Part shown: piece after piece, positions 1 to 6,136 of the stretch
Position numbering within the stretch: the stretch's first letter is position 1
How the letters are laid out: every line of letters begins with the position of its first letter
Assembly (NCBI GenBank): GCA_964547995.1
Contig: CAZJRB010000191.1
Location: forward strand, 1 to 6,673
DNA: 6,673 bases
Direction of reading: 5' to 3'
DNA from: CAZJRB01 sp964547995
GTDB taxonomy: Bacteria > Planctomycetota > Planctomycetia > Pirellulales > Thermoguttaceae
Translations under genes and position numbers: made by a program
The notes under the pieces: generated by a model
The model's database searches: none
Seen by the model: the letters and a program-made list of their open reading frames with translations, nothing else
What the model was told of the DNA's origin: nothing

Positions 1-18
1 GGTCGAACCTCTTTGGGT

Positions 19-37
19 CCACGGCCGTAGGCCGTGG
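19..37 (+). other. Perfect 8-bp hairpin in presumed intron domain I
   Basis: CCACGGCC at 19-26 and GGCCGTGG at 30-37 are exact reverse complements around a GTA loop. There is no T-run after it, so it is not a typical intrinsic terminator. Its place far 5' of domain V suits a domain I stem-loop of the group II intron. It could instead lie in the 5' exon if the intron starts further in than I think. Confidence 0.5.
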
Positions 38-625
38 TTTTACGAGATAATAAGGCGAAAAACCAAGTCCGCTACGGCCTTGGGCTAAGGCGCGGAGGTA
101 GGATCGATTGCGCCAAGAAAGCTTGGGAAAGGGGGATGAGATGTAATCTACAACTCTGAAACCTTTCATTGGAACCTTGCGGGTGAGAAGCCCGTCCAGT
201 AGAGCTTGACCAGCAACTGGAAGCAAGTCTTGCGTGGTGCCGGGGTAACTCACATCACGAAGCGTAGACAGCGAGTCCGAAAGCCATGCTATTGAGCGTC
301 GAAATACCCCTTGTGGGAGCCTTTGTCTTTCGATCAGCAAGGGCCACGCTGCGGCACTGTATGGTCTGGTGTACGCAGTCCTGCCGGCGTCGGAGAACAT
401 GTGCAAACGGACAATCGAGGTTCCCCAGGAACTTGGGAGAACCCTGTTCACTCCTCGGCGAACTCCCGGCTGGAGACACCGGGTTACCAACTCCAGGCCC
501 TGGCGGTTCGCTCGTCCGCTTGGGAGCAAATCAACGAGTGGAACCGAGGTACCGCCAAGCGAAGGAAACGAAGTGCGGCGGAACGGCAACAGGGCGTCGT
601 AGCACCTTCATAGTACCGATGAAGC

Positions 626-809
626 CGGGGAACCAGTCCCGCGGGACCCGGTGGAGGGAAGGAAAAACCGAAAGGGGGTGTCTGATGTTGGACTCTGGGC
701 CGGGAACTACGTCCGAGGCATCGAACTTGGAATCACGTATCACCGTAACGACCCAGGATAGCACTCCGGGCATGCGGCAATTTGCTGTATGGCGAAACCA
801 CCATCAGAG
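626..809 (+). other. Shortened intron domain IV, possible relic of the maturase 5' end
   Basis: Domain IV of a group II intron normally holds a reverse transcriptase/maturase gene of well over 1 kb. Here only about 180 bases lie between the last recognisable upstream stem and domain V. The frame that starts at 286 reads VPMKPGN near 613-633. From memory, this resembles the leader that precedes the reverse transcriptase domain in some bacterial intron proteins. The purine-rich GGAGGGAAGG at 652-661 could once have served as its ribosome binding site. No reverse transcriptase motif follows. The simplest reading is loss of the coding region by internal deletion. The alternative is an intron that never had a long ORF and depends on a maturase encoded elsewhere. 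Confidence 0.45.
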
Positions 810-843
810 GAACCGTATGCTCTAATGTGGGCACGTACGGATC
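810..843 (+). ncRNA. Group II intron domain V (catalytic hairpin)
   Basis: The segment is exactly 34 nt, the usual domain V length outside class C introns. The arm GAACCGTAT (810-818) pairs with GTACGGATC (835-843), with a G-T pair at the inner end. A two-base bulge AC (833-834) sits at the expected place, and a distal stem GCTCT/TGGGC (819-823/828-832) is closed by the loop AATG. The catalytic triad positions (2-4) read AAC, where the family normally has AGC (or CGC in class C). Position 3 (A812) would face A841, replacing the usual G-U wobble by an A-A mismatch. The loop is not of the GNRA type. The overall fold is clear, but catalytic competence is doubtful. Confidence 0.88.
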
Positions 844-846
844 TGT

Positions 847-882
847 GGGAGCCCCGGGTGGAAACACCCGGGGCCACCCGGC
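847..882 (+). ncRNA. Group II intron domain VI with candidate branch-point A
   Basis: A perfect 10-bp stem (851-860 with 865-874) is capped by a GAAA tetraloop (861-864). Below it, GGG at 847-849 pairs with CCC at 877-879, leaving A876 unpaired on the 3' side. That is where the branch-point adenosine of group II introns lies, some 6-8 nt before the 3' splice site. This puts the intron end at about 882-884. Only 3 nt separate domain V from domain VI, as is usual. The 3' end is not a clean AY dinucleotide, so the exact splice site is uncertain. Confidence 0.78.
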
Positions 883-883
883 C

Positions 884-1118
884 CGAAAGCAGTTTGCGGT
901 GGCTGGCTAACCTGCTTCGGTGTGCATTTTCGAAGCGTGTAACAGCCCTCCTCAAACTACCCTCGATTGCAATAGGGACGATCCACTGGGCAGCTCTCAC
1001 CGCTCCACCAAGGTTGTCTCATTCGGGTCTGTATTCGCGCGATTTCAGGCCTTTGATTGACATCGATTTCGGCTCTGGCCATTAGCGGGTGGTCGTGCTG
1101 AACCGCATTGAACGGTTC
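884..1118 (+). other. Intergenic stretch between intron and GH38 promoter
   Basis: This is the presumed 3' exon of the intron. No credible coding region, RNA gene or terminator was seen on either strand. A perfect -35-like TTGACA (1057-1062) stands 17 nt before CATTAG (1080-1085), a poor -10 match, so it is at best a secondary promoter. The intron therefore seems to sit in non-coding DNA at least on this side. The 5' exon is not visible. Confidence 0.5.
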
Positions 1119-1146
1119 TTGACTAGCAGTTGTCCCCAACTAGAAT
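1119..1146 (+). promoter_or_regulatory. Candidate sigma70 promoter of the GH38-like gene
   Basis: TTGACT (1119-1124) and TAGAAT (1141-1146) each match the consensus at five of six positions and are 16 nt apart. Transcription would start near 1153, giving a leader of about 60 nt before the ATG at 1215. This supports choosing 1215 over the in-frame GTG at 1089, which lies upstream of the promoter. The spacer contains an imperfect inverted repeat, CTAG-CA-GTTG / TCCC / CAAC-TAG (1123-1143), a possible operator. Confidence 0.55.
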
Positions 1147-1202
1147 ATCGGATTGATGAGTCGACACGGCGCGAAGAGCGGCGTGGTTGCCCACCTACGT
1201 GT

Positions 1203-1207
1203 AGGGA
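1203..1207 (+). promoter_or_regulatory. Ribosome binding site deciding the GH38-like start
   Basis: AGGGA lies 7 nt before ATG 1215, good Shine-Dalgarno spacing. It forms part of a small inverted repeat, CCTAC-GT-GTAGG (1194-1205), that could mask it. The upstream GTG at 1089 has no signal peptide directly behind it, and its extra 42 residues look like translated leader DNA. Confidence 0.5.
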
Positions 1208-1214
1208 ACCCGAT

Positions 1215-3863
1215 ATGAGGACCATGCCAGTCTACATTCTCCAAGCCTTCACCGCTGCCATTCTACTAGCTTCGCCGGCTGCACTGCATGCTGCCGAAAC
1301 CGAAGCAGAACCGCCCGGCGCATCCGACGTCCGAGAGATCATTGTCGTCTGCAAGACGCATTTCGACATTGGCTACACGCATCGGGTGAAAGACCTGTTG
1401 GTCTATTACCGCACCAAGATGATTGACCGTGCGCTCAGCCTTATGGACAGTTCTAAGGAACTGCCTCCCGAACAGCAGTTCGTGTGGACTTCACCCGGCT
1501 GGGTGATGCAGAAGGTGATCGCAGACTGGCCGGGCCAGACACCCGAGCGCCGACAGCGCCTTGATGCAGCGATGAGATCGGGCAAGTTCGTCACGCATGC
1601 ACTGCCGTTTACCATCGAAGCTGAATTACTGGAGCCTGAAGCATTCGCGCGCGGCTACTGCTTTGCCGACATGGTGTCGCGGCAGTACGGCTTGCCACTG
1701 GCGCGCGGGGCGAAAACGACGGATGTGCCCTCTCAATCGCGGTCGCTTGCCACAGGCTTGGCACACGGCGGTGTCAAGTTTATGCACATTGGCTGCAACT
1801 GGCCCAGCGGTTACGTGCACAATCTGCCGCCGATCTTCTGGTGGGAAGGACCTGATGGTTCGCGCGTGCTGACCATGTACTCGAGCATCTACGGAACATC
1901 CACTGCCTTCTGGCCGTGGGGTGGCAAGACGGACCCGAACATCGGCCACAACCTGCTCCCACCACCAAACTGGCCATACAAGACCTGGGTCGCGATTATC
2001 GTTACCGGCGACAACTCTGGTCCGCCGAAGGCCGACGGCGTCAAAGCAGTCTTCGCAGAAGCCGCTCAGAAACTGCCCAACGCGAAAGTTCGCATGGGCA
2101 CGATGGAAGAATTCGCTGACGCCATCCTCGCTGAGAAACCCAAGCTGCCGGTCATCAAAGGCGAGACACCGGACACGTGGATTCACGGCTGTATGAGCGA
2201 TCCCCGTGGCATGCAAATCGCGCGAAACACGGGCCCACTCCTACCGGCGGCCGAAACGCTCAACACTCAACTCCGCCTTTGGGGCGTACCGGTGGCCGAT
2301 TCTTCCAAAGACGTCGCTCGCGCCTACGAACAAAGCCTACTCTACAACGAACACACTTGGGGTCGTGCCCCCCGAGTGTCGCAGTTCGGCGAGGATTTCA
2401 AGAAGGCTGCACCCAAGCTGATCGCTGACCTGGAGGGTTCCTGGGAAGACAAGACCGACTATATCCGCACCGCAGGTAACATCACGACCTCACTGTTCGA
2501 CACCAACCTCGCTGCCCTAGCACGCAACGTGAAGCACACGGGGCCGCGCGTCGTCGTGTACAACCCGCTGCCCTGGCCTCGCTCCGGCATCGTCGAGGTT
2601 GATGGGACATCGTTTTGGGCCAAGAACATTTCTGCCAGTGGCTACAGGACCTTCTCCATTCCTCCGCCAAATCGGCCCAAAACACTTGCCGGTGACACTC
2701 TCGAAAACGAGTTTCTCAAGGTTCAACTCGATCCAGCGAGCGGCACGATCACGTCGTTCCTGGATAAGCGGACGGGCCGCGAATGGGTGGACGCCGACGC
2801 AAAATATGGCCTCGGCCAATACCTCAACGAACGCTTCGATAAAGCCGTTACCGACAGGTACTGCGTCGACTATCAACAGGGACGCTGGGGCAGCAAACGC
2901 CACCCCGGCCTCAGCAAACCTGGCCTGCCAGCCAACGTGCCCTACCGTGACGCCTCCGGCCGCAAGGGCACACTCGAGATCGTTCACCACGATCTCGGCA
3001 GTACGGCCATCATGGACATGCCTAGCGACACGGCCAATCACCTTCCGGCTACTTCGTCGCGAGTCACTTTGTACCGCGGCCAGCCATACCTCGACCTCGA
3101 AGTCACCATCAAAGACAAAGCCAAAGACAACTGGCCCGAGGCAGACTGGCTTTGCCTGCCGTTCAAGGTCAACAGCCCAACGTTTTGTGTCGGTCGGAAT
3201 CTCGGCGTGATGAACCCCGCCACAGACATCCTCCGTGGTGCAAACCGCAACATGTACGCCGTTGGCAGCGGTGTGACGCTCACCGGGTCCGACGGCGCCG
3301 GCATTGCGCTATGCCCGATCGATCATCCGCTCATCAGCCTGGGCGTGCCGGGCTGCTGGAAGTTCTCGCTCGATTTTGTGCCGACCAAGCCAGTCGTATT
3401 CCTCAACTTGTACAACAACCAGTGGAATACCAACTACCGTTATTGGTATCCCGGCACCTGGAGTTCGCGAGTTCGCCTGTGGACCTTCGCGAACAACACA
3501 CCGACGGATCGCGCCCTCATCATTCCGTCGATCGAGGCTCGCCATCCTCTTCTTGCCGCAGTCGCGGACGGCCCCGGCGGAAAGTTGCCCGAAGCACAGT
3601 CCGGCCTTGGCGTTTCGCGGCCTGGCACGCTCATCACTGCATTCCAGAAGAATCTGTTTGGGCCTGGCATCTTATTGCGTGTCTGGGAACAAGCCGGTGT
3701 CGGCGGAAAGCTGACGATCGTTCTTCCGATAACGTGCCCTGCGACAACCGCCCTGCCTGTCAACCTCCGGGGCGAGAAGACTGGCAAACCGATCAAAATC
3801 ACGGGCAACGAGCTCGAGTTTGACCTCACCGCTTACTCTCCTGCCAGCTTCGTCCTGGAATGA
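1215..3863 (+). CDS. Exported GH38-like glycoside hydrolase (alpha-mannosidase type)
   Basis: This 882-aa protein resembles glycoside hydrolase family 38, zinc-dependent retaining alpha-mannosidases. Residues 1-26 form a signal peptide (basic MRTMP start, hydrophobic core, LHAA before the acidic mature end), so it acts outside the cytoplasm. The N-terminal catalytic domain spans about 40-400. The motif KTHFDIGYTH supplies H49 and D51, matching the family's His-x-Asp zinc ligands. D170 in TTDVPSQ is the candidate nucleophile and zinc ligand, and H380 in YNEHTWG the candidate last zinc ligand. D329 in SDPRG, after the DTWIHG motif, is a possible acid/base. From about 445 (YNPLPWPRSG) to the end (LTAYSPASFVLE) it looks like the beta-sandwich C-terminal part of GH38 proteins. 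The motifs differ from classical HTHWD-type mannosidases and fit better a divergent GH38-related group found in planctomycetes and relatives (possibly with a DUF5054-type domain, from memory). Substrate is unknown. ATG 1215 is preferred: AGGGA at 1203-1207 lies 7 nt upstream and the signal peptide starts there. ATG 1224 is a second option. Confidence 0.87.
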   Translation: MRTMPVYILQAFTAAILLASPAALHAAETEAEPPGASDVREIIVVCKTHFDIGYTHRVKDLLVYYRTKMIDRALSLMDSSKELPPEQQFVWTSPGWVMQKVIADWPGQTPERRQRLDAAMRSGKFVTHALPFTIEAELLEPEAFARGYCFADMVSRQYGLPLARGAKTTDVPSQSRSLATGLAHGGVKFMHIGCNWPSGYVHNLPPIFWWEGPDGSRVLTMYSSIYGTSTAFWPWGGKTDPNIGHNLLPPPNWPYKTWVAIIVTGDNSGPPKADGVKAVFAEAAQKLPNAKVRMGTMEEFADAILAEKPKLPVIKGETPDTWIHGCMSDPRGMQIARNTGPLLPAAETLNTQLRLWGVPVADSSKDVARAYEQSLLYNEHTWGRAPRVSQFGEDFKKAAPKLIADLEGSWEDKTDYIRTAGNITTSLFDTNLAALARNVKHTGPRVVVYNPLPWPRSGIVEVDGTSFWAKNISASGYRTFSIPPPNRPKTLAGDTLENEFLKVQLDPASGTITSFLDKRTGREWVDADAKYGLGQYLNERFDKAVTDRYCVDYQQGRWGSKRHPGLSKPGLPANVPYRDASGRKGTLEIVHHDLGSTAIMDMPSDTANHLPATSSRVTLYRGQPYLDLEVTIKDKAKDNWPEADWLCLPFKVNSPTFCVGRNLGVMNPATDILRGANRNMYAVGSGVTLTGSDGAGIALCPIDHPLISLGVPGCWKFSLDFVPTKPVVFLNLYNNQWNTNYRYWYPGTWSSRVRLWTFANNTPTDRALIIPSIEARHPLLAAVADGPGGKLPEAQSGLGVSRPGTLITAFQKNLFGPGILLRVWEQAGVGGKLTIVLPITCPATTALPVNLRGEKTGKPIKITGNELEFDLTAYSPASFVLE

Positions 3864-4092
3864 TTCGATGAAATCCTCACGATAAAGCGATCCAGCGACT
3901 TTCGTCGGCAATTCTGTGCGGGCTTCGAACCCCACATTCAGCCGCAAATGCCGCACTTTTCGTGGTTCTTGGACTCGGTGGAAAATCGTACTTGGAAGAA
4001 CCCTTTGCATTTCCCCCTGAACCTTGGTATCTTGTTGAAGGTAGCCTACGGCTTCTGGAAAATCGTCATTTTTTGTCCAACGGGGGCCTACC
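3864..4092. other. Intergenic region between GH38-like and coiled-coil genes
   Basis: The 229-bp gap has no intrinsic terminator I can support. A bulged 7-bp hairpin (3915-3936) has no T-run after it, and the T-run at 4069-4074 has no good stem in front. The reverse strand is open across this gap and into both neighbours (3672-4193), but it would start inside the next gene and run antisense to the GH38 end, so I do not call it a gene. The gap argues against co-transcription of the two + strand genes. Confidence 0.4.
4035..4063 (+). promoter_or_regulatory. Weak candidate promoter of the coiled-coil gene
   Basis: TTGAAG (4035-4040) and GAAAAT (4058-4063) each match the sigma70 consensus at four of six positions and are 17 nt apart. 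Transcription would start near 4070, with a leader of about 20 nt that includes the G-run at 4082-4087. This is the best pair in the gap, but the match is modest. Confidence 0.28.
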
Positions 4093-4950
4093 ATGTCTCG
4101 AACACGAATTCCTTGCAGCGTGACACTTTTCGTGGCGACCGTCGTTATCGCCTTGGCGGCACACGGTGCTGACAACAAGAAAAAGAGCAACAAGCAGAAC
4201 GAGCAGAAGCGGCGCGAGAACCAAGCACGACTCCAGGTACTCGAACACCAGGAATCGGTACTCCGTCAGCAGATTCGATCGCTTGAGAAGCAGATTCCTC
4301 AATTGAAGAAGAAGCTGCAGTCAGCCCAAAAGACACTTCAAGGGATGACCGGTCAGGCCCGGATGGCCCGCCAGCACTTGGAAGATGCCAAGACCGAAAC
4401 GAAACGAATGTCAGGGGAACACCAACGCGTAGCTGAACGTGTCATTGCGGATCAGCCGGCTGACTCGCCTTTCGGAAATCTTCGCGCCAAATGCGAGGGT
4501 GCCCGCGAACATTATGGGGATGCGGTTGACACGGTCAAGGAGTCCGATGCCTACAAGAAGGCTACCTCTGCCTTGGTGCGCAAGCAAGTGTTGGACAAGG
4601 ACGCCAGCGTACTTGCGGCTCGCGAGTTGCTCATGGGGCTTCAGAAGGAGTTCGAGAGGGCCCGGCTCGAAGTGCTTCGCAAGGATGCCAACTGGGTCAA
4701 TTCGATGAACGACCTGAAGGCAACGAAGGAACAAGAGAGGAGGGTAGATGACCAGACGAAGGCCGTTTTGGGACAATATGCCACGGCGCTACGCGAGGTC
4801 AACTCGACAAAGAGCAGAATAGCCAAGATGGAGAGCGAGCTCCAACAAAACCGTAGTGAACTCAACCAAGTTGTCAACGCCAAGCAAAATATCAAACGCC
4901 AGCTCGGTGGAGACCAGAATAAGAAGACACGGAACAAAAAGAAACGCTAG
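4093..4950 (+). CDS. Exported lysine-rich coiled-coil protein of unknown function
   Basis: This 285-aa protein was not recognised as a named family. Residues 1 to about 26 form a signal peptide (SRTR start, hydrophobic VTLFVATVVIALAA core, then HGA). There is no lipobox, so it is probably periplasmic or surface-located. The mature protein is almost wholly helical. A Lys/Arg/Gln-rich stretch (28-45) leads into heptad-like segments at about 45-118 (RQQIRSLEKQIPQLKKKL) and about 168-275. Between them lies the only likely break, QPADSPFGN (121-129). The tail is strongly basic, NKKTRNKKKR. A single cysteine, C134, remains after processing. This pattern suggests an elongated scaffold or spacer that may bind an acidic partner such as nucleic acid or polysaccharide (inference). 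ATG 4093 is chosen because the signal peptide begins there and a G-run at 4082-4087 gives a modest ribosome binding site. It is separated from the upstream gene by 229 bp, so it is probably its own transcription unit. Confidence 0.8.
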   Translation: MSRTRIPCSVTLFVATVVIALAAHGADNKKKSNKQNEQKRRENQARLQVLEHQESVLRQQIRSLEKQIPQLKKKLQSAQKTLQGMTGQARMARQHLEDAKTETKRMSGEHQRVAERVIADQPADSPFGNLRAKCEGAREHYGDAVDTVKESDAYKKATSALVRKQVLDKDASVLAARELLMGLQKEFERARLEVLRKDANWVNSMNDLKATKEQERRVDDQTKAVLGQYATALREVNSTKSRIAKMESELQQNRSELNQVVNAKQNIKRQLGGDQNKKTRNKKKR

Positions 4951-4977
4951 CTGACCCCTCACCAGCATCCGGCCGAC

Positions 4978-5133
4978 GCGGGCGGGCTGGCACTAACACG
5001 CGTTCATCCAAAGGCCGTGCAGTCGATAATGCGGCACTCGACGATTACGCTGACGATGGACACGTATGGGCATTTGTTCCCAGGGCAGGATGCTGAGACG
5101 GTGTTGCTGTTTCCGGCGATGGTGGGCGGGTAG
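4978..5133 (+). pseudogene. C-terminal remnant of a tyrosine recombinase (phage-type integrase)
   Basis: The frame ending with TAG at 5131-5133 reads VHPKAVQSIMRHSTITLTMDTYGHLF, given here in pieces: VHPKAVQSI, MRHSTITLT, MDTYGHLF. This is the last box of tyrosine recombinases. The histidine of RHST is the H of the catalytic box and the tyrosine of DTYGH is the nucleophile that links to DNA. Only about 50 residues remain. The catalytic arginines and the N-terminal DNA-binding domains are absent, and no start codon or ribosome binding site belongs to it. The fragment begins shortly after the stop of the coiled-coil gene and is in the same frame as it. Recognisable similarity starts near 4984-5002, so the left edge is approximate. 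The remnant most likely marks a past integrative element or a deletion that removed the rest of the gene. Confidence 0.82.
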
Positions 5134-5161
5134 TTAAGTTAGTAAGACCTGATCCACACGT

Positions 5162-6097
5162 TCAATCCGTGGTGGAATTCTTCCGGTCTTCTTCTGTCTC
5201 GGTCGATTTGGGTGCCAGACCTTGTTCGGCGAGGAAAGCGGTGGCGCCTTCCATGATGGCGGCGAAATCTTCCTTGGTGCCTTTCTTGAAACCCGGCACG
5301 TTGAAGAAGCCGTGCCCACGGCCTTCGAATGCAACTAGCTTGCACACGTTGCCGGCTCCCTTCATCAAGCGGTCGAAACGCTCGACGTTTTCAAACGGCA
5401 CCGTCTTGTCGGCCGTGCCATGCACGATATAGGTGGGTGGCAGCCCCGCACGCACATGGTGGCAAGGCGACAAGTCGGTTTGGGTTTTCGGGGTGAATTT
5501 GTCGGAGCCGTAGCCTTTGTCGGTGGTGTCTATCACCGGATTGAACAGCACCAGCGCATTGGGGACCGAGCTGATTTCGGCGTTTTCGTTCTTGGCGTCA
5601 TAGCCTTTGATCACGCCGGAACATGCGGCCACATGACCACCGGCGGAACCGCCGCCGGCAATGATCTTATCCGGGTCGATACCCAACTGCGCTGCGTGCT
5701 GTCGCAGGTAGCGCACGGCCGATTTGCCGTCTTCCACGCAGTCGTAGGGTGTCAGGTGTCCACCGTCCTTGTTACGAACGCGGTATTTGGCCGAGATGGC
5801 CACATAACCCGCCCGAGCAAAGTATCGGGCGTGACCCGCCATTTGCTGCGGCTTGCCCGCCACCCAGCCACCACCAAAGAACAGCACAATCACCGGCCGC
5901 TTGTCGGAAACCTTGTGGCCTTCCGGCCAAAACATGTTCAGGTGCAGATCGCCCTCAGGGGTGGACTTGTACTTGATGGACTTGGATAGGGATGCAGTCC
6001 GGCCAGATGCAGCTTTCTTTTCGGCGCGAGCTAGGCTCGAGAAGTGTGCAAGGCTCAACAAGGTCACAGCGGCGGTCAGTAAGGTTTTGGTTGACAT
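5162..6097 (-). CDS. Exported alpha/beta-hydrolase esterase (acetyl/feruloyl esterase-like)
   Basis: This 311-aa protein is a serine esterase of the alpha/beta-hydrolase fold, related to the hormone-sensitive-lipase and BD-FAE-like groups often annotated as acetyl esterase or lipase. Residues 1-25 are a signal peptide (MSTK start, hydrophobic core, ending SLARA). The oxyanion-hole motif is FFGGGW (73-78), where many relatives have HGGGW. The nucleophile elbow is GGSAG with S151, the acid is D230 in HGTADKTVP, and the histidine is H262 in GRGHGFFN. The triad is therefore complete and correctly ordered, and the length is normal for the family. The C-terminal 15 residues (STETEEDRKNSTTD) are a charged tail outside the fold. 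It probably removes acyl groups from plant or algal polysaccharides or small esters outside the cytoplasm; the substrate is inferred. The ATG at 6095-6097 is fixed by the signal peptide although no Shine-Dalgarno sequence precedes it. The gene converges on the coiled-coil gene and recombinase stub. Confidence 0.9.
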   Translation of the reverse strand: MSTKTLLTAAVTLLSLAHFSSLARAEKKAASGRTASLSKSIKYKSTPEGDLHLNMFWPEGHKVSDKRPVIVLFFGGGWVAGKPQQMAGHARYFARAGYVAISAKYRVRNKDGGHLTPYDCVEDGKSAVRYLRQHAAQLGIDPDKIIAGGGSAGGHVAACSGVIKGYDAKNENAEISSVPNALVLFNPVIDTTDKGYGSDKFTPKTQTDLSPCHHVRAGLPPTYIVHGTADKTVPFENVERFDRLMKGAGNVCKLVAFEGRGHGFFNVPGFKKGTKEDFAAIMEGATAFLAEQGLAPKSTETEEDRKNSTTD

Positions 6098-6136
6098 GGG
6101 TATATGGGTTTGGGATTTGAGGGCGAAGGGGAAACT

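Larger units (their letters stand above)
1..883 (+). mobile_element. ORF-less group II intron (5' end probably outside window)
   Basis: This is the RNA part of a group II self-splicing intron, a retroelement that normally encodes its own reverse transcriptase/maturase in domain IV. The identification rests on the 3' end: a 34-nt domain V (810-843) followed directly by a domain VI hairpin with a bulged A (847-882). Upstream, roughly 1-625 is dense in short stems and purine-rich internal loops, consistent with domains I-III. Examples are an 8-bp hairpin at 19-37 and the stem pair 606-611/619-624. Between about 626 and 809 there is room only for a shortened domain IV. No reverse transcriptase motifs, including the YADD box, occur in any frame, so the element cannot move by itself. 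No GUGYG-type 5' end was found near base 1, so the true start is probably upstream of the window. The 3' end is uncertain by a few bases (882-884). Open frames across this stretch (for example 286-825) follow RNA structure and are not credible proteins. Confidence 0.85.

Noticed and set aside
286..825. 179-codon open frame on the + strand
   Set aside because: It runs through intron domains I-V, its composition follows RNA structure, and it shows no protein family motif apart from a short leader-like VPMKPGN.
789..1085. 98-codon open frame on the + strand
   Set aside because: It spans domains V and VI and the intron end. It is explained by the RNA and has no recognisable protein features.
1089..1214. 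GTG-initiated N-terminal extension of the GH38-like protein
   Set aside because: It precedes and overlaps the likely promoter, would bury the signal peptide 42 residues inside the protein, and lacks a ribosome binding site.
3984..4002. Possible sigma54 promoter (TTGG and TTTGCAT)
   Set aside because: The spacing between the GG and GC elements is 11 instead of the required 10 bases.
4043..4074. Possible intrinsic terminator before the coiled-coil gene
   Set aside because: The best stem (AGCC/GGCT) is only 4 bp and lies 15 bases before the T-run, too weak and too far.
3672..4193. 173-codon open frame on the - strand across the 3864-4092 gap
   Set aside because: It starts inside the signal-peptide region of the coiled-coil gene and runs antisense into the GH38 end. 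Overlap with two well-supported genes makes it a shadow.
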